Shown: positions 12,382-24,290, counted from the stretch's first letter. The stretch: 64,000 nucleotides of DNA from Malus domestica (GCF_042453785.1 NC_091670.1:36839501-36903500), one strand, 5' to 3'. Notes: a model not told the origin generated them from the letters alone. Program-made: numbers and translations.

Positions 12382-13240
12382 TCATCTTCCATCAGACATT
12401 AAAGGCCCCGTCGGAGTTATAGGTTCCTTAGTCCCAACCTTCGCCGCGTTTTCATCACTGTCTGAGAAACTGGGTCTTGATCTAATTCTTCTGGTTCCTG
12501 CCCTTCTACGATCGCCATAGCTGATGATTGAAGGTTTTTTTACATCTGCAATATCTCTAACTGGCGCCGTTCTTGTCCATTTGACATACCCTGCTGCACC
12601 ACCCTTCGTCCGTTCACATGAACAATCCTTATTCGAGTGACCTATTCTCCCACAACAGTAGCAGAAGTCTTGGAGCCTTTCATAGCGGAATTCAATCCAT
12701 GTGTCTTCGTTATTACCCCGTGGCAGCCAACAGCCTGTGATGAGGGGATTCCTAGTATTCACCGTAACTTTTACCCTTAGAAACCCTCTATTCTTGGAAA
12801 GATCTTCAATCTCCACAATTTCCCCGATTTCCTTTGCAATTCGTCTGGCATTCGCCTCCAAGCTAAGATAGAGCGGGATCCTTCGGATTTGGACCCAGAA
12901 AGGTATGAGCTCCATCTGTATTTCTTCCAGAGCAAGTTCATTTGGCCACCTTTGGACAGATAAATTCTGTTTCCATGTCTGCCCAAGGAACTTGATTGAG
13001 GATATTTGCCGCTGTGGTTTCGTCATGGGCAGTGATTATGAAAGTATTTTCCTTGACCCATTTTATTTCTACCTTCCTCAGCTCTTTCCAAGCTGATTTA
13101 AGAATATTCCTGACTCCCCATTTATTTAGATTTCTGTTAACCAAAGCCACACCCACGAGTTTTACCCCATTTTCCATGGTCGACAAATCCATGGTTCTTT
13201 CTAGATTGACCACCAATTCCTCCACCTCCTGGGTTGCCAT
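12382..13240 (-). pseudogene. LINE ORF1 (DUF4283 / zinc-knuckle protein), frameshifted
   Basis: Translation starts at MATQEVEELVVNLERTMDLS (13240). It passes through ANILNQVPWADME, typical of the plant LINE DUF4283 region, then needs a frame change near 12940-13026 to continue into IKFLGQTWKQNL, PFWVQIRRIPLYL and the CCHC knuckle CYCCGRIGHSNKDC near 12645-12605. This protein would bind the LINE RNA. The frame break and the loss of the RT partner make it a fossil. Confidence 0.85.
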
Positions 13241-13952
13241 TTATGGCCGAGATCCCAAGTATAAGGCTGGTATCCCTCGAGATCGCTCCCAGGTTTTTTG
13301 GTTTGAAAATTTCTTGCTCCCTTCCTCGACTCTTCTTTTTGTGAATCTTTTTGTAAGTACAAGAAGACCAGAAGAATAAAAAAAGGTTTGTATATACCTG
13401 TTTGGTGCCCTTGTACGGCAGGTGCCATTACTTCGAGATCTGATGTTGGTATGAATGTCTGTGAAATTGTTGGTAGACTTAGGTGGTTGCAAGTAATTAC
13501 TTCTCCATGTTTAGTGATTGCAATTAATTTGGGTATGTTGTGCAGAGCCTTCAGATCTGTCTTCAGGTAAATGAGGGGGTGACTCTTCCATCCCCCTGAA
13601 CCTTCAAGCCTGGCCCACCTTACAGATCTAGGAAGCAAAAGGGATAATCGGTCTTTAATAAGGAAGAAATGAGTAAAGGATGCAGGGAAAAGATCGAACT
13701 TTTGACGGGGATTTAAGAGGGTTGGTAAAGAGATTAAAGGCTGCAGAAGGTTGGTCCATAAACTAGAGAGGGGCAAAGACAATGATCAGAGAAGTAAAGA
13801 CACTCTCACCCATGAGAGAATAACGCTCACAGAGAAGAACTCTCATAACAGAAAGAAAGCTCTCACAGGGGAGAGAATTGTTGGTTGAGCTTTGAAGCGC
13901 TTTCCCGGATGGAGCCCTTCTCCCCGAATCCAAATGCCACTTCTATCTCAGT

Positions 13953-14163
13953 GGAAGAGTATCCGCTCCGACTTTAGTGTCCGGAGCCTCTCATCACTTA
14001 TCAAGTAATCTGGACCGTTGATTGGTATACAAGTCAAATTAGGATCATTAATTATGTGTTGTGGCTAACAAAATGAATTAATGGAGACCGTTGAATTCAA
14101 TTTGTACTGCTCAAATCACTTGATGAGGAGTCTCTGAACACTAAGGTCCAGAGCGAATCCTTT
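13953..14163. mobile_element. MULE-like MITE upstream of small gene copy A
   Basis: Imperfect TIRs of about 45 bp: left GTATCCGCTCCGACTTTAGT, right read inward AGGATTCGCTCTGGACCTTA, continuing into TCTCATCACTT and CTCATCAAGT. A direct repeat TTCTATCTCAGT flanks it at 13941-13952 and 14164-14175. Its length of 11-12 bp is at or just beyond the upper end for Mutator-like elements. It lies about 270 bp upstream of the ATG of copy A. Confidence 0.7.
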
Positions 14164-14320
14164 TTCTATCTCAGTAATCTAATTCGGGTAATTTCGGAAT
14201 TCGACTCCTTATATTAGGTGGACCCCACCTAGATTCCCTGAGAGTTAGCAAACAGTAGTGCAATTCCGTTTCTCCCTGATACTGCCCATTTTGGTAAACA
14301 CGCCATAAGAGAGAAAAGGC

Positions 14321-14330
14321 CATAAAAAGG
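14321..14330 (+). promoter_or_regulatory. TATA-like box of small gene copy A
   Basis: CCATAAAAAGG lies about 105 bp before the ATG at 14432. The same surrounding phrase (GAGA...AAGG.C.ATAAAA.GGG...GC) recurs upstream of copies B and C, which supports a shared ancestral core promoter. The match is weaker than the CTATAAAAGGG of B and C. Confidence 0.5.
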
Positions 14331-14815
14331 GTTGGCAGCTCTTTGATTTCATTCATTCCGTCTTTCTCATCTATTAAATTTCGTCAAAGAAATTAGAGGG
14401 TAAAAAAGGGCTCTGCAACTGCAAATTCAAGATGGTTCGTTTGCTTTCCGTGTTCAACAACTCAAATCACAATGCTTCAGTTTGTTGTGCCATCAAACTG
14501 AAAAGGGATCGGCTTTTAAAGATGAAGGTGTTTTTATCGACACAGTTATTGATGACTCGGGAGATAAGTGGAATGGTCTTCAACTGAAGTGTAAGTTTCA
14601 GGATGTTTTTAGAAGTATATATATTTGGGATGACAATTGGAATTTGAAGTTCACAGAAATAACTTCTGGTGCGGAGTATATATTCAAGATAAATCATTTA
14701 CGAGGTATTATCAGATTGGTTATAGAAGATGACGGTATTATACTTCTCAATGATGATGATGGTGCAATTTCAATCTATCCGCGTGAAGAAAATTATAGGT
14801 TTTATAAGATGTTTT

Positions 14816-15035
14816 TGATAGGTTGATAAATGGGTTGATAAATGTGTTGACATGTCACATTGTAATTGGGTGTTGTATAGAAATAGTTAGAAGTGTTGGT
14901 TCTGCTATAAGCTATATATACCACTGTGTAGTGTAATTATGATTATCATCTAATGAAAAGAATATTCAGTCTCTCTCTCTAGTTTGTTAACTTTCTCATT
15001 CTACAATTACTTTTTGTAAATCTCCATTGTTGACA
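14816..15035 (+). repeat. 5' LTR of Copia element 2
   Basis: A 220-bp copy bounded by TG and CA. It carries a TATATATACC stretch and CT repeats typical of a small LTR promoter/R region. About 97% identical to 20100-20319. Confidence 0.93.
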
Positions 15036-15479
15036 TGGTATCATCGCCAATCATGGCCACCGCCATCGATTGACAACCTGGTTGCTTCCGCTCGTCTTCT
15101 TGCTTTCATTGTCATTCCGTGCTGCTTTGTCGGTGGTTTTTTTATTAAGGTCGGTCGCTGTTGTGATTGCAGTCGGTGGTGTTCGATCGAAGTCGATGCT
15201 CAAACCCTAAGATTTGGGGTTTTTTGGTGCACAATTGTGTGTATGCTTCTGCGCTCGTTGTAGTTGCTTGCAAGGTGTTTCTTCTTCTTTCTTACATCTG
15301 TTATTTGGGATACTTCACTTTCTGAATCGATTTGGTAGTTGTACCTTGTTCAATTTCTTGTGCCTTGTTTGCAATATTGTTCTTATGCGAAGATTTGAGG
15401 GTTTTATTACTGTTTGTTGCTATGTGTGTTGTACAATTTCAAAGTTTTGTTTGTAGTGGAGCACTCTTGATTGTACACA

Positions 15480-18400
15480 ATGGTGAACCCGAATCAGTTG
15501 GCTCTTACTCAATCACCAATTTCTTCATTGATTCCAAGTGTGGGTAACACTGTGACAATGAAATTAGATGAATCTAACTATGTTACCTGGAATTTCCAAA
15601 TGGATCTTCTTTTGGAAGGGAATGATATTATTGGTTTTATTGATGGATCAATTTCCTGCCCTAAGAAGTTTGAGATTGATAAATCTGTGGATGGTGCTGT
15701 TGACACTACTGAGGTCATCTCTGATGCGTACAAAATATGGAAGATCCATGATAAAGCTCTTATGACTCTTATTGCTGCCACTTTATCTACTTCTGCATTG
15801 TCCTGCATCATTGGTTCTCAAAGTGCTAAGGAAATGTGGGACAATCTCCGTGAACAGTTTGCTAGTGTTACTCGTACTAGCATTGTGCAGATGAAAATTG
15901 ATTTGCAGAATATTCAAAAATGGCCTGAGTCCATTAATCAATACCTTCAGCGGATCAATGATTCTAGAGATCAATTGGCTGCTGTTGGAGTTACTATTTC
16001 TGATTAAGACATTGTTATTGTGGCTTTACGGGGTTTGCCATCTGAATACAACATTATCAAAGCTGTCATTCATGGCAAGGAAAATTTGGTGTCTTTAAAA
16101 GAACTTAGGTCCCAATTAAAGGCTAAAGAATCTACACTGGCTGAAGTTCACAAGCAAATCCTTTTAATGTCTGCTATGTATGTTCAGGGTGCTCGAGCTA
16201 CATATGATCCAGGCCAGTCTTCGAGTCATGCTATATTACAAGATGAGACTTTTTTGAATCATTCCCAGATGTCTACGTCTGGTTTTTCACATGTGCCTAT
16301 GCCTAACTATTCACAACCAGTGCCTGTTTTGATGCTTATGCCTGGTTATTTCCCGTGTGCTTTTCCCTCTCAATACGCTTCTGGTTCCTTTAACAACTTC
16401 AGAGGTACTAATACTTTCAAGTCCAAAGGCAAAGGCAAACGTTTTTCCTCGGGTTCTCAGTCTTCCTCACAGTCTCTGTATAGTGCAAATAATTCTTATA
16501 ACGTTTTCCCTGCTCCATTTCATTCAGGTTCAGCCTATAATCCTTCTCAAATTTGTCAAATTTGCAATAAGAAATGTCATTCTGCTCTCAATTGCTTCCA
16601 AAATGGGTGTCAAATATGTCACGGGAAAGGACATACTGCAGCTACTTGTTTTGACAAGAATGCTCCTCCACAATTTCATATGACTGGTTCTTCCTCTCAT
16701 CAGATGAATGTTCATCCATCTTCTCAATTTGCTTTTGTTGGTGCTCCACCTGGCTATTATTCCCGTGGACCTCAAGTTTAACAACCTGCTTCACATCAAG
16801 CTTCTCAGCCTGTAGCTATGCAAGCCAGGGCCAACTTGACTCCAAGTGCACCTCATTAAGATTTTTGGCTGCTTGATTTAGGTGCAACCAACCATATGAC
16901 TTCAGATATTGCTAATCTTCAAGCTGCAGTCCCTTATCCATCAACTGAGACAGTCACGGGTGCTGGTGGTGAAGGTTTAAGTATTGCTCATATTGGCAAC
17001 ATTGTATTTCCCACCAAATCACATACTTTTCAGCTTAATTTTGTGTTACATGTTCCGCAACTGTTCAAGATTTACTCTCCATGTATCAATTATGTAAAGA
17101 TAAAACATGTCTCTGTATTGTTGATGAGTTCTCTATTTGTATATAGGACAATGTTACAAGGCAAGTGTTGTATCAAGGACTGAGTAACAATGTAGTATAT
17201 CCAATTCCAGTTTTCAAGTCTTCCAGATCACCCGTGCTTACTCCAGCTGCATTTTTGGGTCAAAAGGTGTCCTCTGATCTTTGGCATTGTAGATTAGGAC
17301 ATCCTTCCAGTGCTATTACCACTGCAGCCTTTAGGAATTCATCCATTTCTGTTCCCTGTAATAAAGATTCAATTACCTGTATTTCTTGCTTGCAAGGTAA
17401 GTTTTCCAAATTACCTTTCCCTGATGTTGCTTCCAAATCTATGTTTCATTTTGAAGTAATACATTCAGATGTGTGGGATCCTGCTCCAGTTGAGTTTTCA
17501 GAGGGGTTTCGGTATTATGTGTCCTTTGTGGATGAATGTACTAGATATACATGGGTTTTCCCTATTATCAATAAATCTGCATTTCTATCTATTTTTGCTC
17601 AATTTGTTGCCTATGTTCAAACTCAGTTTCATGCTACTGTTAAAACACTTTAGAGTAATAGTGGGGGTGAGTATGTGGGTTTAGCTTTTAAAGCATTTCT
17701 TAGAGATAAGGGTATTGTTCATCAAATGTCTTGTCCTTATACCCCAGAACAAAATGGGTTGACTGAGAGAAAAAAATAGGCATTTGTTGGAAACTGCTAT
17801 TACTTTACTTCAAAAAGCATCCATGTCTTCTTATTTTTGGTTTCATGCTTGTGCTACAGCTTCATATCTCATTAATAGGATGCCCACACCTGTTCTTCAT
17901 ATGAAATCTCCCTTTGAACTTCTGTTTAAGTCTGCACCAAAGCTTGATCACTTGAGAGTTTTTTGTTGTGCGTGTTTTCCTTCCTTGCGACCTTATCGGA
18001 ACAACAAGTTAGATCCCAAAACTTCAGAGTGTATATTTTTTTGGGTATGCTTCACAATACAAGGGTTATATTTGTTTTTATCTCAGTACTTACAAACTCC
18101 TTGTGTGTAGACACATCATATTTGATGAACAAAGCTTTCCCAGCATCAGATTATCATCTTATTCAGCTCCTAACAATGCACCATCTTCTACTTCTAATCC
18201 TGTTATTCATCCTAATACTTTTACACATCCTTTAGTCATACCTATCCCTCTACCTCAAGTGTCACCATTCTTAGGTTCTGGAGCTTCAACACCTGCTATT
18301 ACTCAGTCCAATTCTGCATCAACATACAACACTGGTGACCTTGTCTCTCATGGATCAGCTGCCCAGTATTCTCATTTTGGAACTGATGCTTTTCTAGAAC

Positions 18401-20090
18401 TACATCCTGACACTACATCTTCTCAAGTTGATACACTGCAATCTGTCACAGTTTCCACACTTAACAGTCATCCTATGCAAACTAGATCAAAATTTGGTAT
18501 TGTGAAGAAGAAAGCTTTTTCAGCCACAGTTGGTGCTGATATTCCTCTCACAGAACTTACAACTTATTCAGCAGCTTCCAAGTCTGTGGAATGGCAGGCT
18601 GCCATGAACGAAGAAATGCAAGCCTTAGTTCAACAACAAACCTGGAAACTTGTTCCTCTTCCTCCCAACAAGAACCTTGTAAGCTACAAGTGGATCTATA
18701 AAATCAAAAAGAATTATGATGGTTCTATCACTCGGTATAAGGCTAGGTTTGTTGCCAAAGGGTTCTCACAGGAAGCTGGATTGGACTATTATGAAACGTT
18801 TAGTCCTGTGGTCAAACCTACAACTGTGAGGTTAGTGTTGTCCTTGGCTGCTACAAATGGTTGGAAACTGAAACAGTTGGATGTTTAGAATGCCTTTCTT
18901 CATAGCTTTCTTGATGAAGTGGTGTACATGTCCCAACCACAAGGTTTCCTGGATCCAATACATCCTAAGTATGTGTGTAAGTTGGAAAGGTCTCTATATG
19001 GCCTTAAACAGGCTCCTAGAGCATGGAATGACAGATTTTCCAAGTTCTTACTTTCGTTAGGATTCAAGCCATCTTATGCAAATTCTTCTCTTTTTGTTCA
19101 ACATGTTGGCAGTGAGGTAGTCATCCTTCTACTTTATGTTGATGATATTATACTCACAGGCAGTAATGATAAATTGGTACAATCTGTGATAACTCAACTT
19201 ACCAAGGAGTTTGATATGAAGGATTTAGGTCTTCTGCATTTCTTTCTTGGTCTGCAAATTAAGTTTGATATGAAGGATTTAGGTCTTCTGCATTTCTTTC
19301 TTGGTCTGCAGATTGAGTATCAATCTCAAGGATTGTTGGTTCAACAAACCAAGTATATCAAGGAACTTTTACAGAAAGCTAACATGGTTGATTGTAAGTC
19401 GTGTCTTACTTCGTGTCATCCCAATCAAAAGTTGTTGAATCATGGCAGCCTTCCTTTTTCAGATCCAACTTACTATCGAAGTCTTGTTGGTGCCTTGCAG
19501 TACTTAACGTTCACACGACCTGACATAGCATTCTCTGTTAATCAGGTTTGTCAATTTATGCGTTCTCCTCTTGAACAACATTTTGCAGCAGTACAGAGGA
19601 TTTTGCGGTATCTTAAAGGTTCCATACACTTAGGTTTGTGTTTTCGATCTGGTCCTCTATCTTTAAAAGCCTACACATATGCAAATTAGGTTGGTGATCC
19701 CAATGACAGAAGGTCAACTACTAGTTTTGTTATTTTTCTGGGTTCTAATTCTGTTTCCTGGAGTTCTAAAAAGCAGTATACGGTTAGTAGGTCTTCCACT
19801 GAGGCTGAGTATAGGGCTATGGCTACTACCACAGCTGAGGTTGTGTGGATTCAACAACTACTCAAGGATTTACTTGTTCACTTGCAACTAATCCTGTCCT
19901 GCATTCTAAGGCTATGCATATAGAAATTGACTGTCACTTCGTTCGTGAAATGGTTCAACAAGGCTCTATTGTGTTGCAGTTTGTGGCTTATGCTGATCAA
20001 TATGCCGACATCCTGACTAAAGGCTTATGTTCTTCCCTGTTCAACTTTTTCTCTTCCAATCTCATGCTTGGCTGCTCCAATCATGGGATT
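15480..20090 (+). pseudogene. Copia gag-pol polyprotein remains, element 2
   Basis: Gag starts MVNPNQLALTQSP. It contains ESNYVTWNFQMDLLLEGND, then a TAA at 16005, then GLPSEYNIIK and two tandem CCHC knuckles, CQICNKKCHSALNC and CQICHGKGHTAATC (16552-16655). The protease motif reads DLGATNHM. Integrase zinc motif WHCRLGHPS is at 17280. The catalytic region reads CTL-stop-SNSGGEY in place of the usual Q-S-D, so an active-site Asp is lost. A one-base insertion follows near 17770. RT keeps [12 protein letters not shown] and YVDDI, with stops at 18886 and within RNase H (19687). Many lesions are C-to-T or G-to-A transitions. Confidence 0.92.
19210..19317 (+). repeat. 54-bp tandem duplication inside RT of Copia 2
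   Basis: Two adjacent 54-bp units each encode FDMKDLGLLHFFLGLQI plus one residue (19210-19263, 19264-19317). The duplication is in frame, so it inserts 18 residues just after YVDD without shifting the frame. The copies differ at only two or three bases. Confidence 0.93.
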
Positions 20091-20099
20091 TAGGGGGGA

Positions 20100-20319
20100 T
20101 GTTAGGTTGATAAATGGGTTGATAAATGTGTTGACGTATCACGTTGTAATTGGGTGTTGTATAGAAATAGTTAGAAGTGTTGGTTCTGCTATAAGCTAAA
20201 TATACCACTGTGTAGTGTAATTATGATTATCATCTAATGAAAAGAATATTCAGTCTCTCTCTCTAGTTTGTTAACTTTCTCACTCTACAATTACTTTCTG
20301 TAAATCTCCATTGTTGACA
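20100..20319 (+). repeat. 3' LTR of Copia element 2
   Basis: The partner of 14816-15035, preceded by a G-rich polypurine tract at 20088-20099 and followed by the GTTTT target duplication. Confidence 0.93.
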
Positions 20320-20365
20320 GTTTTTTTATGAAGATAAATGGATAGTTAAACCGTCGGACAAATGA

Positions 20366-20625
20366 AGAGTCGCAATGAAGAAGAAGTACGTACGTTGTAG
20401 GCCTCGTAGCTCCCTCCCTTTCTGGTGTAGTTGGCCTCTCTTCCATGCATCTTTCATCTTCTGCTTTTGTCAGCCAGTTTTGGCTTAGTTTGAATTTGCT
20501 TTCCTTCTTGTTTGTATCGAAGCTAAGCTTCGGCTCTTTGTGTCGGTGCTTTCTTGGACTTACAATTGTATTTCAGCTTCGGTTTTATTAATAAATAAAA
20601 CAAATATTTGGATAAAAGAAATATA
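20366..20625 (+). other. 3' flank of copy A, with degenerate WTYNCISA segment
   Basis: Downstream of copy A the sequence AGCTTCGGCT...TTTCTTGGACTTACAATTG matches the flank of copies B and C and would encode VLSWTYNCISASVLLINK in one frame. Polyadenylation-like AATAAA follows at 20590-20600. It may be the 3' UTR or a second exon of the ancestral gene. It shows that the duplicated unit extends well past the stop codon. Confidence 0.55.
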
Positions 20626-21168
20626 GTTCGAATGTGTTCCTTACGAATTTACCATTGTATTAGGAGTAATGGTAGGGAGATTAAATTTGTAAATTAAATT
20701 ATGTGTTCCTAATAGAAAATGAGTACGTTTATCAACGTTTAAGTAATAATCATTCAAGTTCTACAATTCTTGGAATCCGATGTGCACAAAGATAAACAAA
20801 ATACATGGCCTTTCTGAAGTTCTTGTAAGAATTGTGCAATCATGACAATATGTACGTCTTTTTCTCTACTATGAAGGTTGAGAAAACAAAAATACATGGC
20901 CTTTTTGGTGCTTCTGGCAGCTTTTAATCTAGAGAACGGATAAATTGTCGTGTTATTTTACATGAAATCTCGCTTTGTGTCGGAGACTCAAAACAACTCC
21001 ATTGTTGCAGTTCAGTTCCTTGTTATTGTTTCCCTTTTCAGCTTGTATCATCATCTGATTTTTGTGGAGAATGTCTTAAAGAGCAATGCAAATGACATAG
21101 TGCAAGAAATACAGTCTTTAAGCAATGAGTTTGAATAGAAACTATAGCCTTTACAGATTTGCTGAACG

Positions 21169-22583
21169 TCAACTATGCATCTGTAAGAGTTTAGAAATGC
21201 TTGATGTCCAAACCAAAGTTTGATTTTCATCTTTAAACAAGAGCTTGATATCTCCACTGTTGCTCCTTAGGCAGATAGAAAAGTTGCCGGAACCCTGAGC
21301 TTCCTGTTCTCCCTCCTTCACACGGAAAATCTTATCTGGAAAAATCATAAGAAAACTGTAATTTCACCGAAAAGAAAACGAAAATGAAATCAGAAGTCTT
21401 TGATCTTACACTCCTTTCTTGTTGCTAAGAATCCCAGATGCTTCTTCTGGATGCTCAGCATGAGCTGACTGTGCTTCGAGTATATGGACGCCCACCCGTA
21501 TCTTGTGCTTCCTGCTTCCGCAAACAAGAATTTATCTTCACTTTGTTCTTATAACAGCAACGGGGGTGAAAAATGAGTCTGTATTTTCTTACCAGAAGGA
21601 GTGACAACTGATAGCTCGCCTTTTACTTCTAGCAGATTTCGGGTTTTGAGAACATAGGATTCCGCGGTGGCTCTTGCTTTGAGTGCTGCCGCTCCTCTTA
21701 AACCTGTCAAGGGATCATTTCGTCAAGTTAAACCTATGTTTTTACTTTTTATGCAGATTCTGGCGAAGGAAACATTCGATGGATTGGGAATCACATGTTG
21801 CAGCATCAGCTGTGAGTGTGATCATGTCGCCGGTTGTTTGGATAGCCAAGCCTGAGTTGATGGCAGAAGAAACATGAGTGGTGTGCGCACCCAACGACTC
21901 TGCAGCTTCGGCACATACTGCAGCAACCAGATATGCTGCAGAAGCAAGAATGTCGCTTATGATGATGGGGTTGCCATCTTCACCGACTTCTACTGATTCT
22001 ATGCCGCTCTTGGCAGCTGCAACGCTGGCAATCGCAGCAGCCAAGCGTGTGACAGAGAGAGCCGCGTGAACGCTAGCTGTGTGAATCCGGATATCTTCTT
22101 TCTTCTTCAGTCTGTGCTGTCTGAGTAAGCTAGTTAAGGATTTGCTTCCCCACCAAGATCCCCTGCTGGACGTACTGCTCCTACTCTGAAGTGGAAACTC
22201 ATTCATTACTTCTTGTATCTCCAGTTTTGGATCTTCGAGTTCCCCTGAGCTTAACTCATCGTCCAGCTTTTCGTCTTGTTTGGCTGAACTCCAGTTGTTA
22301 TGTGACGGAGACACGCCCTGAAAATCATCTTGGTAAGGTAGAATAAAGTAGCCAACTTCACGTTATGCCAAGAAGTGTGATGCATCATATTAGCAAGGAG
22401 AAAACGAAAAATGTGAAAATCATATTAGCGAAGGATTTTCTGTTGATACTATAACTTTATTAAATCGGCATAGCTTCTCACAGTTGATGTAAACATCTGC
22501 TGGAAGTTAGAGGCAGATGGACTCCACGACCGACAGAGAAACTTCATGGCAAGAATTGCGCTGTGTGGAATCTTCACGTACAT
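21169..22583 (-). CDS. VAN3-binding protein-like (DUF828 plus PH-like) gene
   Basis: Five coding exons, 22583-22482, 22317-21795, 21703-21593, 21511-21410 and 21335-21169, all join at GT-AG sites with consistent phase and give 334 residues. Exon 1 has the family signature MKFLCRSWSPSA. Exon 2 carries the alanine-rich DUF828 helix region (HTASVHAALSVTRLAAAIA, AAYLVAAVCAEAAE, INSGLAIQT). Exon 3 gives LRGAAALKARA, and exons 4-5 give the pleckstrin-like domain (YSKHSQLMLSIQKKHLG, LVWTSSISKLLQMHS). Relatives bind the ARF-GAP VAN3/SFC at trans-Golgi or plasma membranes and act in auxin-linked vein patterning. The protein is somewhat short for the family. I chose ATG 22583 because IPHSAILAMKFL aligns with the usual IP...MEFL context; ATG 22547 is possible. 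Confidence 0.85.
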
Positions 22584-22828
22584 TGCTTACCATATAATTA
22601 GCAACAAAAAAAGGTTAATTAAGTTTAAATAAAGTCATTGTTTACTTGATTAATTACTTTTTCTAGCTAATAAACTCACTCTGTTAGTTGATTGATATTG
22701 CTGGGTTTTGAAGGAGACTGATCTGCCTGGTCCAACTGTCCTGTGTAATTCCTCCATGAATGCTACCTGTGCTGTGACTGTGCAATAACAGACCGTAACA
22801 CGTCGAAAACCTAACAAAATAAAGGTTT

Positions 22829-23142
22829 TTTTTAGTGAAGATGGCTCTAAAATTGTTATAACTCTTCACTTTGGGTTCTGAGATTTAAAATTAATAGAAT
22901 TGGTCCCTCAAATTGTGCATCGTCAATCACTTTGGTCATTATGTGAAAAAATCTCCGTTAAATTGAGAAACCATCAGTTTAAATGGAGGGCTTGATTTGA
23001 CAAAAATATCCTTAATTTAAAGGAGATGTTTCACGAAATGACCAAAACGATTGTCGGTGGACAATCTTAGGGATTACTTTTATCAATTTTAAATCTCAAA
23101 GACCAAATGAAGAGTCTCTCAGAGACCATTTTGGCTAAAAGC
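22829..23142. mobile_element. Foldback MITE upstream of the VAN3-binding-like gene
   Basis: Two arms of about 110 bp are inverted repeats: left CTGAGATTTAAAATTAATAG and CACTTTGGTCATTATGTGAA, right read inward TTGAGATTTAAAATTGATAA and CGTTTTGGTCATTTCGTGAA. The outer ends begin TTTTAG...ATGG on both sides. I could not settle the target duplication. It lies about 250-550 bp upstream of the modelled start codon. Confidence 0.75.
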
Positions 23143-24290
23143 CTAAAATAAAATACAATACATAATGAGTTACTCCACTACTAATAGCCTTGTATCATTT
23201 TATGTAAAACTCCATACCTTAAGTTAAGAACAATTGGTGTTGATTAGTAGCGTGTCGTTGGTCATCTCTCCCAAATCTTACTATAAAGATTACCTGGCGT
23301 ACCAAAAGTATTAATCTAAGTAACAGGAGAGTTGCTTAAATAAGAAACCTCATCATCTCGTGGAATGCTAGTTGTGTACATTTTTAATTGTTTTCGTGGA
23401 AGGTTGGGAACGAGGGAGGATGAAAACTGTGACAGTTTCCACAAATAGACCATAGTTTACTCCCCTAGTATATACAAGTAGTTCTATTTAGGGTTGAGGA
23501 TCTCGTGGGAAGCAAGAAAGATGACCAATTGCTTCATCTTGTTCATAATAAAACGGGACTCTGTCACGTTCCATTTTCATTTTGCCCAATCGTTGTAATG
23601 GCTGCACATGCACATATCTGGGGGGAGATATATTACAATTTTGATGCACTTGTGGTCCTTCAGGATGTTAGGTAGGATGTTAGGTAACAATGAGTGATCA
23701 TCTAATATCATTGATTTTAAAGAAATAGGCCACAATTTAGTACTAATTTCAAAGACGTTTTCGTTCAACTGGAGTCTTATTATCTGCATAGTGCGATAAC
23801 GACAGTTTTATCACAAAAGAGTTCCATGTTGTTAAAAGTTTTGTCTATTATTTTATGTAAGATTTTTTGTATTCTCCAACACCCAAGCCATAGAAAACCA
23901 GTTTGTGGATTCCAACAAAGTATTCATGATGAGTTTTTCTCTTTTATTTTGGTCCTTTGGTGCAATTAAATGTTGACTTAGGGTATTGTTTATGGTTCAA
24001 ATGAAATGGGAGAGAATTTGAATTACTTTCACATAATTAAATATGAGACCTCAAATGCAAGAACAAATCACTAAAGTTATAAATATTTTTCTTTCGATAC
24101 CCTTGTTAAATATGAGTCTCCCTTCGTTGTAGTTTACTTCTTGTTTGATGGCATCTTGCTTTGACTTAAAGTTACTCGTTTAGAAGTGCTTTTAAAATGG
24201 TTGAAAACCCTTTTGATGAAAATATTTTTGAAACCAATCCTTGATAAAAATGCAAATAAATTCTAGAAAAGTATTTAAAGTTCTTCCTAG
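23143..24290. other. Intergenic, no gene seen
   Basis: AT-rich sequence between the foldback MITE and the first CACTA terminus. Short ORFs here have no recognisable content. Confidence 0.5.

Larger units (their letters stand above)
10440..13890 (-). mobile_element. LINE (L1-type) remnant, 5' half only
   Basis: On the minus strand it reads, in order, a GA/CT-rich 5' leader (about 13.89-13.25 kb), an ORF1 with DUF4283-like and zinc-knuckle sequence, a linker, and an apurinic-type endonuclease. The endonuclease breaks off near 10540, and no reverse transcriptase, RNase H or poly(A) tail follows. LINE copies are normally truncated at the 5' end, so keeping the 5' part and losing the 3' part suggests later deletion or replacement. 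A 732-bp MITE interrupts the endonuclease. Confidence 0.85.
14816..20319 (+). mobile_element. Defective Ty1/Copia LTR retrotransposon (element 2)
   Basis: The LTRs at 14816-15035 and 20100-20319 are 220 bp each, run TG...TTGTTGACA, and differ at about 7 sites. The target duplication GTTTT is at 14811-14815 and 20320-20324. A primer site TGGTATCATCGCC (near tRNA-Met) follows the 5' LTR at 15036, and a polypurine tract TTTAGGGGGGA precedes the 3' LTR. Domain order gag, protease, integrase, RT, RNase H confirms Copia. It is inserted in the coding sequence of small gene copy A. Confidence 0.96.
14432..20365 (+). pseudogene. Small unrecognised gene, copy A, disrupted by Copia 2
   Basis: This is a single-exon gene of about 140 codons starting MVRLLSVFNNSN at 14432, of a family I do not recognise. 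Two further copies lie at 37458-37870 and 39286-39705. The second half reads LKCKFQDVFRS, IWDDNWNLKF, HLRGIIRLVIEDDG and ends, after the 5.5-kb Copia insertion, with DKWIVKPSDK and TGA at 20363-20365. A net +2 (or -1) difference near 14490-14515 shifts the frame relative to the relatives, and the insertion adds a second break. The TSD GTTTT lets the two halves be matched exactly (14432-14815 and 20325-20365). No signal peptide or known motif is seen; the sequence is acidic and looks strand-rich. Confidence 0.75.
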
